From the NCBI GenBank assembly GCA_964400725.1, contig CAYNVS010000004.1:62001-126000 (forward strand): DNA of 64,000 nucleotides, read 5' to 3'. Shown piece after piece: positions 19,273 to 29,400 of this stretch (within the stretch, counting starts at the first letter, position 1; every line of letters begins with the position of its first letter). The DNA is from CAYNVS01 sp964400725. GTDB lineage: Bacteria > Myxococcota_A > SURF-8 > CAYNVS01. The translations under genes were made by a program, and so were the position numbers. The notes below the pieces were generated by a model that did not search any database, had not been told where the DNA came from, and saw only the letters and a list, made by a program, of their open reading frames with translations.

Positions 19273-20862
19273 TTACCAATTTTCAAAAAAATCTCTCGAT
19301 ACCGTCATCGCTTTATAGACGTAATAGCCGACGGGAAGCTGAATTTCCCAAACTTTTTCCTTGTCGCGGGTTACTTCCATAATGCGTCCGTTGATGCCGT
19401 CGGTAATAAAAACGTTGCCGTTGTTCAAAAGCTGCGCCGAGCCCAGCGCCGTGGCCATCATCAGCGGATTGACTACGTATTCCCAAACTATCTCGGCCGT
19501 TTTGGCGGCAGGATCGTATTCGACCTCGATGACGCGGGTAAACAATCTTCCGCCGGGGCGCTGAAAACCGTTATCGTAGATGAGAAAACGGTTGTCGGCA
19601 ATCCATTGGGGGTCGTGCGCGTGCGCGAAAAGGCCGTCGCCGAAATCTCCGCCGTCGCCAAGCGTCCACTCGACCGCTCCCGAAGGATAATTTATTTTAT
19701 AAATTTTGTTAAGGTTGCGGCAGTTTGCGTAAATCGCGCTTTCTTTTTCGTTGAAATAAATCGCGTTGAAATGCGTCCAGTCGTGTCCTAGGGCGAACAA
19801 ATCGACCTGCATGTCGATTACGTTCATTTCCGACAGCGGGATATGGTCTCGCGCAAGCCAAAACCAATCGACGATGGAGCGGTCTTGACTCAATATGGCT
19901 ATGCCGTCGCCCAGAATGTTATAACCGGAGCCGGGCGCGGACTCGAACTGATCGAAATATAAGAAGATAAAACGTCCGTCGCTCGTTTGATCGATGTCGT
20001 GATGCGCCATATGGCCGGTGTATTGAAATAAATTCTGACCGTCCAGACCTAAAACGTACAACCAGTACATTTCTCCGACGGCGAGAGTATGATCTGGAAG
20101 CGGCTGTATTTCCGTAACGACTCCGCGCTCGGCGCTGTAATACTCCCATACCACCTTGCCGTTCCTGTCCAGCGCGGCTATTTGGCCGGCGATTGTGGCG
20201 ACGCCGTAATTCGTTACAACGCCCATTAACGCCAAATCGTCGTCGGTTCCGTTTGGATGCACCTGAAGATTTATTTCAGGCAGCATCGACTTGGGCGTTA
20301 TTACCGGATCTGTTTTCATCCCTTTCTCGCAAACCGTTCCGCGGCAAACCGTAAGAATATACTGATATTTTATTTCCGGCATCAGCGACAAATCGAGAAA
20401 CCGTCCGTGATCTCCCGATTTCTGCGCTATTTCCTCAAACGCCGGGTGCGCGTCGGAGTTTCTTTTAATTTTAACAACGCTGCCGGCTTCCAGCGGCGCC
20501 CACTTTATTACGATATTATGCCCTGAAATAGCGTAAGCCTGAATCCATTCTATAGGCGGCTTCTCTTCCGCGTCGGCCTCGGTTTCTTCTTCGTAGGGTT
20601 CGGGCTCCGACTCCGGAAGAGCGTCTTCTTCGGCGGGTTCTTCGGCTTCTTCATCCATCGCCGCCTCTTCGACCGCGGACTCTTCAATCGGGGTTTCGTC
20701 CGCCGTTTCTTCTTCGGGCTCCAATTCGTCGTCGTAACTTTCAGCGATTAAGTCGAAGTCGGCGTCGCCGCTTTTTCCGGCCGCGCCATAGCCGCAGGAG
20801 AGCGAGGACATTAACAATGCCGCGCATAACAAATAAGACGCGAAAAAAATGGTTTTCTTCAT
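19273..20862 (-). CDS. Arylsulfotransferase-like beta-propeller lipoprotein
   Basis: A 529-residue lipoprotein (lipobox near SLSC, Cys23). A strongly acidic Glu/Asp tether follows (about residues 30-105), then a small fibronectin-like domain (about 107-190) and an ASST/Arylsulfotran_2-type propeller. Typical features are repeated GKVVWEY and GAVEWTLGDGG motifs, HDIDQTSDGRFIF, and His residues in HDWTHFN and FAHAHDPQW. ASST enzymes transfer sulfate between phenolic compounds in the periplasm through a catalytic His; whether this protein is active cannot be decided. The ATG at 20862 has an AAAGG upstream and is preferred over an upstream in-frame ATG at 20907, because the signal peptide then begins normally. 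Confidence 0.85.
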   Translation of the reverse strand: MKKTIFFASYLLCAALLMSSLSCGYGAAGKSGDADFDLIAESYDDELEPEEETADETPIEESAVEEAAMDEEAEEPAEEDALPESEPEPYEEETEADAEEKPPIEWIQAYAISGHNIVIKWAPLEAGSVVKIKRNSDAHPAFEEIAQKSGDHGRFLDLSLMPEIKYQYILTVCRGTVCEKGMKTDPVITPKSMLPEINLQVHPNGTDDDLALMGVVTNYGVATIAGQIAALDRNGKVVWEYYSAERGVVTEIQPLPDHTLAVGEMYWLYVLGLDGQNLFQYTGHMAHHDIDQTSDGRFIFLYFDQFESAPGSGYNILGDGIAILSQDRSIVDWFWLARDHIPLSEMNVIDMQVDLFALGHDWTHFNAIYFNEKESAIYANCRNLNKIYKINYPSGAVEWTLGDGGDFGDGLFAHAHDPQWIADNRFLIYDNGFQRPGGRLFTRVIEVEYDPAAKTAEIVWEYVVNPLMMATALGSAQLLNNGNVFITDGINGRIMEVTRDKEKVWEIQLPVGYYVYKAMTVSRDFFENW

Positions 20863-20987
20863 CTTACAAGACCTTTCTGCGCAGATTTTGCGACAAATAA
20901 AAAACATTGTCCAATATTTTTACGATTTGTTTACATTTGCCTTGACGCCTCTTTGGTTTGAAAAAACTTAAAGTCCGAGGATGGGCA

Positions 20988-21101
20988 GGGCTTTATGCAG
21001 CGGCGTTACCGCGCGCCCTTTTATTGCCGGATTGCAAATAAAGCGAAAGAATCGTCGACGCCTGAGACGCGAGCCGGCGCGCTTAAGCAAGCCCCGTTTT
21101 T
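20988..21101 (+). ncRNA. Candidate structured RNA or leader upstream of surE
   Basis: No gene fits the 327-bp gap 20863-21189. The plus-strand RNA can fold with a terminal stem GGGCTT-tat-GC / GC-AAGCCC (20988-20998 with 21087-21094), closing on an inner stem GCGCGCC / GGCGCGC (21011-21017 with 21076-21082). T5 (21097-21101) follows, as in an intrinsic terminator. A TTGACG lies upstream at 20942, but the -10 is weak. A separate promoter for surE follows. I do not recognise a known RNA family. Confidence 0.35.
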
Positions 21102-21103
21102 AT

Positions 21104-21131
21104 TTGCCTTAAAACTATAAATATATATAGT
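21104..21131 (+). promoter_or_regulatory. Probable promoter of surE-dedA
   Basis: TTGCCT (21104-21109) and TATAGT (21126-21131) are separated by a 16-bp AT-rich spacer, about 60 bp before the surE start. Confidence 0.45.
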
Positions 21132-21189
21132 GTGTTTTGCCTTAAAAACAACGCCCGGTCAGGGCTTTTCAATTTAGGCGTAAAGTAGA

Positions 21190-21996
21190 ATGACTTTAGC
21201 GGCGTTTCATAAAAATTTCGACGCTCTTTTGACGAACGACGACGGTATTTCGTCTCCGGCGCTGGCGGCTTTTCGCGAAGCTCTCATTGGCGCGGGTCTT
21301 TGCGTTCTTACCGTGGCGCCTTCAGGCGAAAGAAGCGGAGCGTCTCACGCCATTACTCTCGATCGCCCTCTGCGAATCGCCCAAAGCGCGTTGTTCGACG
21401 ACGCTTACGAGGTGGACGGGACTCCGTCGGACTGCGTTTACATGGCGAAAGCGGCCTTGCTGGGCGGCAGACTTCCTAAAATAGTCGTCGCCGGCGTCAA
21501 TACCGGCCCGAATCTTGCCGAGGACGCGACTTACAGCGGAACCGTCGGCGCGGCTATGGAAGCGGCGGTCAACGGCGTTCCGTCCGCTGCCTTCTCATGC
21601 CTGAAGCGCGGACTGCCGCGCAACCTTCAAACCGTCGCGGAAATATCGGCTCAAATCGCCCGCATTCTGTTCGACTCGGCGGAACAATGGGAAGACGGCG
21701 TTTTCCTAAACGTCAACCTTCCGGACAGACCCGATCTTACGCTGGACGACGTTCGGTTGTCTTCGCAGGGACGCAGGCGTTACGGTCAGGAAATAATCAA
21801 AGGCGTGGATCCGCGGGGAAAAGAATTCTATTGGATAGGCGGCGCGCCGGCGTCTGGCGAAGGCTCGCCGGATTCTGATTTCGTAATCGCCGCTTCTGGA
21901 AAAATTTCCGTCAGCGCTCTTTCTTTGGATTGGTCGGCGCGAAACAGGCCGGCGTTTTTATCGAATTTAATTAAAAACAAAGCGGTATCGGAGTAA
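21190..21996 (+). CDS. surE: 5'/3'-nucleotidase SurE
   Basis: A 268-residue SurE-family phosphatase that dephosphorylates nucleoside monophosphates in the cytoplasm. The metal-binding LLTNDDG (Asp17, Asp18), the loop motif PSGERSGASHAIT, and GVNTGPNLAEDATYSGTVGAAMEAA (shown here in part as GPNLAEDATYSGTVGAA) are complete. The ATG at 21190 adds about 11 residues before the usual first strand; no strong ribosome-binding site is seen. dedA follows 2 bp after the stop, so the two are translationally close. Confidence 0.93.
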   Translation: MTLAAFHKNFDALLTNDDGISSPALAAFREALIGAGLCVLTVAPSGERSGASHAITLDRPLRIAQSALFDDAYEVDGTPSDCVYMAKAALLGGRLPKIVVAGVNTGPNLAEDATYSGTVGAAMEAAVNGVPSAAFSCLKRGLPRNLQTVAEISAQIARILFDSAEQWEDGVFLNVNLPDRPDLTLDDVRLSSQGRRRYGQEIIKGVDPRGKEFYWIGGAPASGEGSPDSDFVIAASGKISVSALSLDWSARNRPAFLSNLIKNKAVSE

Positions 21997-21998
21997 AA

Positions 21999-22763
21999 AT
22001 GGAGTTAATTAAGTATTTCATAGACATTTTTCTTCACCTCGACAGTTACTTAAGCCTGATTATAGTCAGTTTTGGGCTTTTGACCTACCTGATACTTTTC
22101 CTCGTTATTTTTTGCGAAACGGGACTGGTCGTAACCCCTTTCCTTCCCGGCGATTCCCTGCTTTTCGCGGCGGGAGCTTTTTCGGCTAAAGGCGTTTTGA
22201 AACTTTACGTTGCAGGAGGAGCCGCGGCGGCGGCGGCGGGCGCGCCCGGGCTTCCCGCGCCGGACGGAGCCTTTATGGAAACGCTAAAAGTCCTCGACGT
22301 AAACCTGCTTGTCATACTGCTTATTATAGCCGCCTTTTTGGGCGACACCCTGAATTTCCATATAGGCGCCTACATAGGTCCCAAGGTTTTTTCGGCGGAA
22401 AGCTCGCGGCTGTTGAATAAAAAGCACCTCGAAAGAACGCACGAATTCTACGAAAAACACGGCGGTAAAACGATTATTATCGCCAGATTCGTTCCGATTA
22501 TACGCACCTTCGCGCCTTTCGTGGCGGGAATAGGAAAAATGACCTACCTTCGCTTTATAAGCTATAACGTAATCGGCGGAGCGGTATGGGTCGCTTCGTT
22601 CATATACGCCGGCTACTTCTTCGGCAATATTCCCTTTGTTAAAAAGAACTTCACCATGGTCATCATGGCGATTATCGTAATTTCGGTCATGCCCGCGATA
22701 ATAGAGGTTATTCGGGCAAAGCGCGAATCCGCCAAGGCTAAACCTACGGACGAAGCGAAATAA
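21999..22763 (+). CDS. dedA: DedA-family membrane protein
   Basis: A 254-residue DedA/SNARE-associated protein of the inner membrane. The family proteins FVPG-like motif is TPFLPGDSLLFAAGAF (residues 46-61), the second half has ARFVPIIRTFAPFVAG, and hydrophobic helices are arranged as in the family. DedA proteins act as lipid flippases, including for undecaprenyl phosphate. Between the first re-entrant loop and the next helix there is an unusual Ala/Gly/Pro insertion (about residues 71-95). It lies 2 bp after surE. Confidence 0.92.
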   Translation: MELIKYFIDIFLHLDSYLSLIIVSFGLLTYLILFLVIFCETGLVVTPFLPGDSLLFAAGAFSAKGVLKLYVAGGAAAAAAGAPGLPAPDGAFMETLKVLDVNLLVILLIIAAFLGDTLNFHIGAYIGPKVFSAESSRLLNKKHLERTHEFYEKHGGKTIIIARFVPIIRTFAPFVAGIGKMTYLRFISYNVIGGAVWVASFIYAGYFFGNIPFVKKNFTMVIMAIIVISVMPAIIEVIRAKRESAKAKPTDEAK

Positions 22764-22808
22764 AAAATAAATTTTAATTCTTAATTAGCTTTAATTTAAC
22801 CTCGCTGC

Positions 22809-22837
22809 TTGTATTTTTGGCTTTTTTGCCTTATAAT
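22809..22837 (+). promoter_or_regulatory. Promoter of the PilZ gene
   Basis: TTGTAT (22809-22814) and perfect TATAAT (22832-22837) with a 17-bp spacer. The -10 is 25 bp from the ATG, so the 5' leader is short and includes AGGAGG. Confidence 0.6.
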
Positions 22838-22861
22838 TACAATCAGGAGGCTGTCGGCAGT

Positions 22862-23224
22862 ATGGAAAAAAGACGTTTTAAACGGTTCGACGATAAAATA
22901 CCGGTGAAAATACGCGGCGAGCTGTTTTATTCAGAGAATATTTGCAGGGGCGGATTGTACGTCGCCGACGAGAGCGGCGCGGCGGCGGCCCAGCCGGATT
23001 CGGAACTTGACTGCGAAATCATACTCCCTCCCATAGGCCGGACGGTGCGCGTTAAAAGCAAGGTGGTCTTCGCCATCGACGCCAACGCCGGAGCGCAATT
23101 AAACCGCTCGCCGGGTTTCGCGCTTGAGTTCAAGAGTTTCGAGAGCGAGGAAGACGGACGGTGCATGTCGAGCTACGTAGAGCGCGTAGCGATGCTTTAC
23201 AACTTCGCCAGAAGCGAACGATAG
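22862..23224 (+). CDS. PilZ-domain protein, putative c-di-GMP receptor
   Basis: A 120-residue single-domain PilZ protein. The first c-di-GMP motif RRFKR is at residues 4-8; the second, normally D/NxSxxG, reads NICRGG, with Cys in place of Ser. The C-terminal half follows the PilZ barrel pattern. The ATG at 22862 is chosen because AGGAGG precedes it and the protein then begins with the ligand motif; an upstream TTG at 22817 is less likely. It may read the same second messenger as the composite protein at 13481. Confidence 0.85.
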   Translation: MEKRRFKRFDDKIPVKIRGELFYSENICRGGLYVADESGAAAAQPDSELDCEIILPPIGRTVRVKSKVVFAIDANAGAQLNRSPGFALEFKSFESEEDGRCMSSYVERVAMLYNFARSER

Positions 23225-23485
23225 CGCGCAAATTAAATTAACAAACAACGGCTCTTAGCCGCGGGGCATTTTTTTATTTTCGCGAAAGCAAGGTTTTTTT
23301 ATTTGGACGCGCATTTTTACTTGCTAACCGAATGCGAAATTTCTAATATTATTTTCATAAGCCTATTAAGTTTATTAATAAATTATAGGCGAATAGCGTT
23401 ATATTGATAAATTTAGCGGCATCGTTAAGGACGTCTTTGCGCGCAGTCTGATTTATTTTAAATTGAAAGCGAGCCGGCGAAGGTA
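23225..23485 (+). other. AT-rich intergenic region
   Basis: A small hairpin CGGC-TCTTA-GCCG (about 23249-23262) is followed after several bases by T7 near 23271 and may terminate the PilZ transcript. The rest is AT-rich with no clear promoter consensus and no gene. Confidence 0.4.
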
Positions 23486-26242
23486 ATGAGCGAAGATAAG
23501 GATCGTCAAAACAGAGATCAATTTAAAATCAAACTCGAAAACAGCCGTATAATTTTCAACCGAAAAGAATACGACTCGCGGGAAAGCGAGGATTCGAGGC
23601 GGAAAAAAAGAAGAAAAAAAATTTCGTCTAACTTTTTTACAAACGTTTCCAAAATTTCAATTTTGTTTCTCATAGCCGCGTCTCCTTTCGCGCTGGGCGT
23701 TGCGCCAACTCATCACGAAGTCGAGCTGGTTTTCAGAATTATTCTTTCCTTTAGCATGCTTTCGTTTTTTTTAGGGCTGAAAATAGGAAAAAACGCGCCG
23801 ATTAACCCCGGACCTTTTTTTTGGATTTTAATGGGAATAGGCGTTTTTACCCTTCTTCAAGCGGTTCCGCTTCCGTATTGGCTCGCAAAAAAGCTGGCGC
23901 CTATGGCGACCGAGATGCGAGACGTAGTTTACTTAGGCCTCGCGGAATCGGCGAGCCGGTATTACGCGGTTTCAGCCGACTTGGTGGAAACGATTGACGC
24001 GGCCGTCAGATGGTTTTGTTTGGCCATGATTTTTTTAATGGGCGCGAATCTTTTTTCGTCCCGCGGCGGAGCTTTGCTTTTGTTTAAGACGCTTGGGCTT
24101 ACGGCGGGCGGCGTCGTTCTGGCGGGGTTGGCGCATCTTATTATAGGAATGGAAGAGCTTTACGGCTTCGTAGAATGGTGGCCTTTTGCAAGAGGCTACA
24201 CCTTCGCCAGCGTTCTGAGAAACGGCAACGCGCTCGCGATTTATCTTGCAATAGGCTCGATTGCGCTTGGTTCCGTCGGCCTGATGACGCATTCAGAGAA
24301 AGAAAAGCGCGTTTTATGGCTTTTACTAGCTTTGACGCTGGGTTTTTTCTCGATTATTTCCGTTTCTCGCGGGGCGATAATAGTTTATTTTGCGGCGGTA
24401 TTAGCGGCTTTCGCGATAGATTACAAACGCGGCCCGGATAGAAGAATCCTTAAATGGTGGGTTCTCGCTCCGCTTACGGCGATTGCCGCAGGCATTTTCT
24501 TTGCGGCGCCCTTTTTAAGCAAAGACGTCGCGTCTATTGCCCGCGCCGACAGCATTACCCATATAAGCAAATTTCCGATATGGCAGAAGGCGTGGCCGCT
24601 TCTGACAGAAAACCCGATAATAGGCATAGGCGCCGGCAGTTTTCAGTTTTTATACTTCCAACTTTCAAGCGGACTTCACGAAATTCAGCGCACTATCAGC
24701 GTAGAAAACATGCCGTACCAATGGATGATAGATTTCGGAATTCCGGTCGGTCTGCTCATTTCGGGACTATTCATTTATACAATTTACAAGGCGTTTCAGC
24801 CGGGCTCGCACACCTATCAAAAGTTCGCCGGACTTTTAATTGCGACTATTTTTATTCATAACTTTGTCGATTATAATTTAACGCTCGGCGCGGTTTATCT
24901 CCCCATATTTCTATTAATGAGCTTAATTTGCGTTACAACCAGGCAGGAGCGGCAAAAGACGAATTTAGAAGCCGCGAAAAAAATTCGCAGGCTGCGCCGC
25001 TGGGCCACGCTTTACGCGCCGCTGACCATGTTCTTTGTGCTTATCATTATGAGCGTTTACGCGTTTTTCGCTTCTCTTCCTCGCGCTTGGGCCGAAGCCG
25101 AATTGCTCGGTAAAAGAATGATTTCGGAGGAAGAGTTTAAAGGCGGAATGGCGAAACTGATTTACAGGCACGGCCTCGACGGCGTCATTTACGACTTCGC
25201 CTCCAAATATTATCTAGATCCGGCGAATAAGAAATCGTTGGAAAAGCGGGCGGCGATGCTTGAGAAAGCGCTTTATTTGCAGCCGAATCAGCCTCAGATA
25301 AACATGCGGCTTGGGCTTACCTATCTGCGTTTGAAGCAGGAACGCAAGGCGTCTTTTAACCTAATGGCGGCGTTCGCCCACTCCAACATGCTTAAAGACG
25401 GCTACAAGTTCAGACTCGAACTTTACAACGCGCTGCGCTCGTTCAAAATGGACCCGGTTAAAATTTTTAAAACTTTTCCGGACGACAAAATTCTTGCAAG
25501 CGTCGCCTTGTCGGACGTTATTTTCAAAGATAAAAATTACGAGGCCGCGTTGGAAATGATTGCGCACGGCAAACGCATTTACGGCGAAGCTCCGTTTTTG
25601 CTCGTTTATTCGGCGGTCATTCAGCTTAGGCAAGGAAATGCTCAAGAGGGAATTAATTTATTGAAACAAGCGGAAGCCGAAGTTCGGAAAAAAGGCTCGA
25701 AGGCCGAAATGGCGGACGTTTTCGCGCAGATTGCCCGTTTTTACGCCGGATTGAAAATGTACAAGGAGGCCGAGCAATTTTTTAAAGACTCTCTGATGGC
25801 GGATAAGAAAAACGTAGATACGTGGGCGTCATATATAGTAACTCTTGCCGGTTCCGGTAAAATAAAAGAAGCTAAGGAAACGATAAAGGACGCTTTGATT
25901 CATTCAGAAAGACGCGACATTATTTTCAAAACGTCCGCAGACATACTAATGCGGGAAGGCGCGTTTGCAGACGCCGTTAAAACTTACTCCATATCCGCGT
26001 CGCTGGCTTCCGCTGCTTACAAAACCGTTCCTCTGGAAGGTTTGACGAGGGCTTATCTCAAGCTGGGAAACGTCAACGAAGCGAGAAACTATTTGCGCGA
26101 GCTTAAAAATCTAGGTTTTGACGAGCTGATTATCAAGGAGTTGGAGAACAAAATCGCAGAGGCCGAGGCGGACAAGAACGACAAGAACGGAATGAAGGCG
26201 CTTCCGGAGCTGCTTGAAAATAACGACCGCTTCGGCAAATAG
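23486..26242 (+). CDS. O-antigen ligase-like membrane protein fused to TPR domain
   Basis: A 918-residue protein. After a charged cytoplasmic N-terminus (about 50 residues) come about eleven to twelve membrane helices with the Wzy_C/O-antigen ligase pattern: a loop containing SVSRGAIIVYF, then AWPLLTENPIIGIGAGSFQF, and HNFVDYNLTLGA near the last helices. From about residue 530 the protein is soluble and made of TPR repeats (for example ALYLQPNQPQINMRLGLTYL) up to the Lys-rich end. Such fusions occur in polysaccharide ligases and polymerases; the TPR part may recruit partners or measure chain length (inference). No polysaccharide operon surrounds it. Confidence 0.85.
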   Translation: MSEDKDRQNRDQFKIKLENSRIIFNRKEYDSRESEDSRRKKRRKKISSNFFTNVSKISILFLIAASPFALGVAPTHHEVELVFRIILSFSMLSFFLGLKIGKNAPINPGPFFWILMGIGVFTLLQAVPLPYWLAKKLAPMATEMRDVVYLGLAESASRYYAVSADLVETIDAAVRWFCLAMIFLMGANLFSSRGGALLLFKTLGLTAGGVVLAGLAHLIIGMEELYGFVEWWPFARGYTFASVLRNGNALAIYLAIGSIALGSVGLMTHSEKEKRVLWLLLALTLGFFSIISVSRGAIIVYFAAVLAAFAIDYKRGPDRRILKWWVLAPLTAIAAGIFFAAPFLSKDVASIARADSITHISKFPIWQKAWPLLTENPIIGIGAGSFQFLYFQLSSGLHEIQRTISVENMPYQWMIDFGIPVGLLISGLFIYTIYKAFQPGSHTYQKFAGLLIATIFIHNFVDYNLTLGAVYLPIFLLMSLICVTTRQERQKTNLEAAKKIRRLRRWATLYAPLTMFFVLIIMSVYAFFASLPRAWAEAELLGKRMISEEEFKGGMAKLIYRHGLDGVIYDFASKYYLDPANKKSLEKRAAMLEKALYLQPNQPQINMRLGLTYLRLKQERKASFNLMAAFAHSNMLKDGYKFRLELYNALRSFKMDPVKIFKTFPDDKILASVALSDVIFKDKNYEAALEMIAHGKRIYGEAPFLLVYSAVIQLRQGNAQEGINLLKQAEAEVRKKGSKAEMADVFAQIARFYAGLKMYKEAEQFFKDSLMADKKNVDTWASYIVTLAGSGKIKEAKETIKDALIHSERRDIIFKTSADILMREGAFADAVKTYSISASLASAAYKTVPLEGLTRAYLKLGNVNEARNYLRELKNLGFDELIIKELENKIAEAEADKNDKNGMKALPELLENNDRFGK

Positions 26243-26284
26243 TCTTGCGCTCAAAGCCGCGGTTCAACGACAAGACCGTTTTTT
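26242..26284 (+). terminator. Probable terminator after the O-antigen ligase-like gene
   Basis: GTCTTG (26242-26247) pairs with CAAGAC (26271-26276) around a loop that can form further pairs, followed by CG and T6. The stem is modest. Confidence 0.45.
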
Positions 26285-26373
26285 CTTCTAATCATTAATA
26301 ATAAACTTTTTTCTCCGCGCTCGAACTAATTCTCTTGACGGCAAGTTTTATTTTTTGCAAAATTTTAACTGCG

Positions 26374-26403
26374 TTGGTTTATTTGCTTTTCATAAGATAT
26401 AAC
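26374..26403 (+). promoter_or_regulatory. Possible promoter of the vWA lipoprotein gene
   Basis: TTGGTT (26374-26379) and TATAAC (26398-26403) with an 18-bp spacer, about 50 bp upstream of the ATG. A second -35-like TTGACG at 26335 has a poorer -10. Confidence 0.4.
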
Positions 26404-26451
26404 GACTTGTGATTATTATTTTTTTACCTTTAGACGTTGCGAGGTTAGAAA

Positions 26452-29400
26452 ATGATTAGAGGAAATAACTTTTTCCGGGCGCTCGCGCCGGCGGTTTTTG
26501 CAATCGCGCTTGCGGCGGCGTTTGCCGGCTGCAGCTCCGACAGCGCCGGAGGCAAAGGCTGCAAAAGCGACAGGGATTGCGCCGGAGTAGGCAGCAACTC
26601 CATATGCAACCTTCAGTCGCAGGTGTGCGTAGATAAAGGCCCTTGCTCGACGAGCCAGCAGTGCGCGCTGTTTTATCCCGATATGCTGGTTCCGTTCTGC
26701 AACGCGGGGTCTGGCGCGTGCGAGGAAAAAGGCCCCTGCGTAGCTTCTACCGTCTGCCCCATTGACGGTCAGGTCTGCGACGTTAAAACCGGAGCCTGCA
26801 AAAAAGCGTCCGGTTCCGACGGCGACGAAACCGAGACAGAAGACCCTGTCGCTGACGGAGACGAGAATGCAGTCGAACAGGAATTGGAAGAATTCGGCTA
26901 CTGCGTAAACGTCGCCGGCAATTACGACGTTACGGTTAATTGCGACGGAACCAACGCAAACGGAACCGCGACGATTATTCAGCCGTCCGACGACTGCAAC
27001 GTAATAATTTACGTCAACGCCGGCTCGTTCAGCGTCGTTTTAAAAGGCCGCGTGGACGAAACGGGCGCGATCAACACCGTCAAAGATAAAAAGTGCTCCG
27101 GCGGAGTCGCTGCAGGCGGGCTTAATCTTACCTGCGAAGGCGGATGCTCGTTTGCCGGCGGCAAAACGCCGACCAGCGGCGAAATTAATGTCGATCCGAC
27201 CGAAATCGACTTTGGAAGCGTAACTTCCGGCGAGCCGACGACGAGCAAAAAGGTTACGATTATGAATCTCGGTCAAGGGGCGCTGACTATTTCCAACATA
27301 GTAATCGACCCGTCCAGCCACCCGGATTTCGGCTTCAAACTGCCCGACGGCGTTACGCTGCCGAAAGTTCTCGCTTACGGAGAGGCGCTGCTTTTTGACG
27401 CCACGCTTACCGCGACCGACAATACGCGCAAACGCGGCAACATGCTTATTATCAATTCGTCGCAAACCGCGCAGGTTATAGTTCCGATGAAAAGCGACCC
27501 GAAGGGCGTCTGCATGCTGGAACTTCTTCCTAACGACGTTTCCCCTCCGGAGCTAAATTTAGGCCGCGCTCCTTACGGCGCGGTGAACGCTAAGGCTTTC
27601 TACGTTAAAAACGTCGGCGAGGCGGACTGCCTGCTTATTAACTTTTCGCTGACCGACTCCGCGAACAACGCCTTTGAAATCGACCCGTTGTCGATGGGCG
27701 TAATTCAGCCAGCGCCCAACTATTTCACGCTGGGCGTCAAGCAGTCGGTAACGGTGAACGTCTTCTTCCATCCATTTGCGGGCGTGCACCAGATGGGCGT
27801 AATCCAAGGCGCGGCGAAGGTTGATTACACAAACCCGCAGGCTCAGGGAGAGTCGAGCGTCTCGATGATTCTGCTGGGCGAAGTAAGCGAGCCCGCGCCC
27901 AAATGCCTCAACGTCGATCCGCTGGACGGCCTCGACACGCTTTTCCCGTGGGGAAACTGCAACCAAGGCTGCCCCGGCATTAAATTCGGAATGACGGAGC
28001 TTCGAAGCACGACGCCGCGCCAGCTTATTTTAACGAACTGCGGCGACGAGGACGTAACCGTCGGCTTCCCGCCCAACTTAAACGGCATCGAGACCGGCGC
28101 GCTGCCGATGACCTGCTGGCTAATGCCCCCCTGTCCGCCCGAATTCCTTTTCAACCCCGGCCTGCCGCTTGCGCAAACTGTAATTCCGCGAGGAGGAACC
28201 TTTACGCTTGACGTAACATTCTCTCCTACGGTTGAAAGCCAGATTCAGTCGTGGACGCTCAATATCTGGTCGGACGCAATTAAAAGCGAAGTTCCGTTTA
28301 TTCAGAACGCGTGGAATAACCCCAACTCCGGCTGGCCTCCCGGATACGTTTCCTTCGGCATTTCCGGCACCGGAGCCAAGCGCGGCATCGACGTTCTTCC
28401 CAGCAAAGTTGATTTCGGGCTAATTACTCTGGGCTGCTGCTCCCGCGCCCAAACCATCACCATTTACGATACAGGCGAACTTCAGATGGACATAACCGCC
28501 ATCCGTCTAAGTCCCGGTTCCAACCACGGTTTCGAGCTGGTGAACGTTCCTCCCTTGCCAACAACCGTTCCCGGCGGCGGAACAGCTCGTTTCGGCGTCC
28601 GTTATTGCGCGCCCGACGCGGGCCCCGAAGGCCCGGCGTACGGAACGGTCGAAATCGTTTCGCAGGCTGGAACCTTTACCGTGCCCCTGTCCGCGGAAGC
28701 GACGATTATTTCGCATCAGGTCGATAAGTTCCACCAGAACGACAAACCGACGGTCGATATTCTTTTCGTGGTTGACTGCTCCGGCTCGATGAGCGACGAT
28801 CAGGACAACATGGCCAGAAACTTTGACTCGTTCATAAACTTTGCGATTAGTTGGAACGCAGACATTCAAATTGGCATAACGGCCGCCGACGACGCAGGGG
28901 ACAGCTCCTGCCGCGGGTGTTCGCAAGGAAACCTAAAAGGCGACCCGAAGGTTCTCAAATACGGCGGGGCTAACTCCATGAACCTCAACGACGTTAAGAG
29001 CCTGTTCAAAAGCCACGTAAAACTCGGCTCAAGCTGTTCGGGCAACGAAAAAGGGCTTGAGCCCGCGCACCTCGCTTTGTCCAACCCGCTGATTAACGAC
29101 CCGAACGGCAACGCCGGATTTTTACGCGACAACGCAAGCCTCGTAATCCTTTTTGTTTCCGACGAAGAAGACCAATCCACATCCGACACGTCGTATTACA
29201 TCGACTTCTTTAAAAACATCAAAGGGTTCCGCAACCTTGAAATGTTGCAAATCTACGCCGTTATCTTCGACTGTCCCCGCGGATGCAGCTCTTCAAGTCA
29301 GGGTTCTGAAACTCCCGGCTGCCGTTATCAAGACGTCGCGGCAAACTGCGGCGGATTTACCAGAAGCATCTGCGATACCGACTGGTCGGAAGTTTACCGC

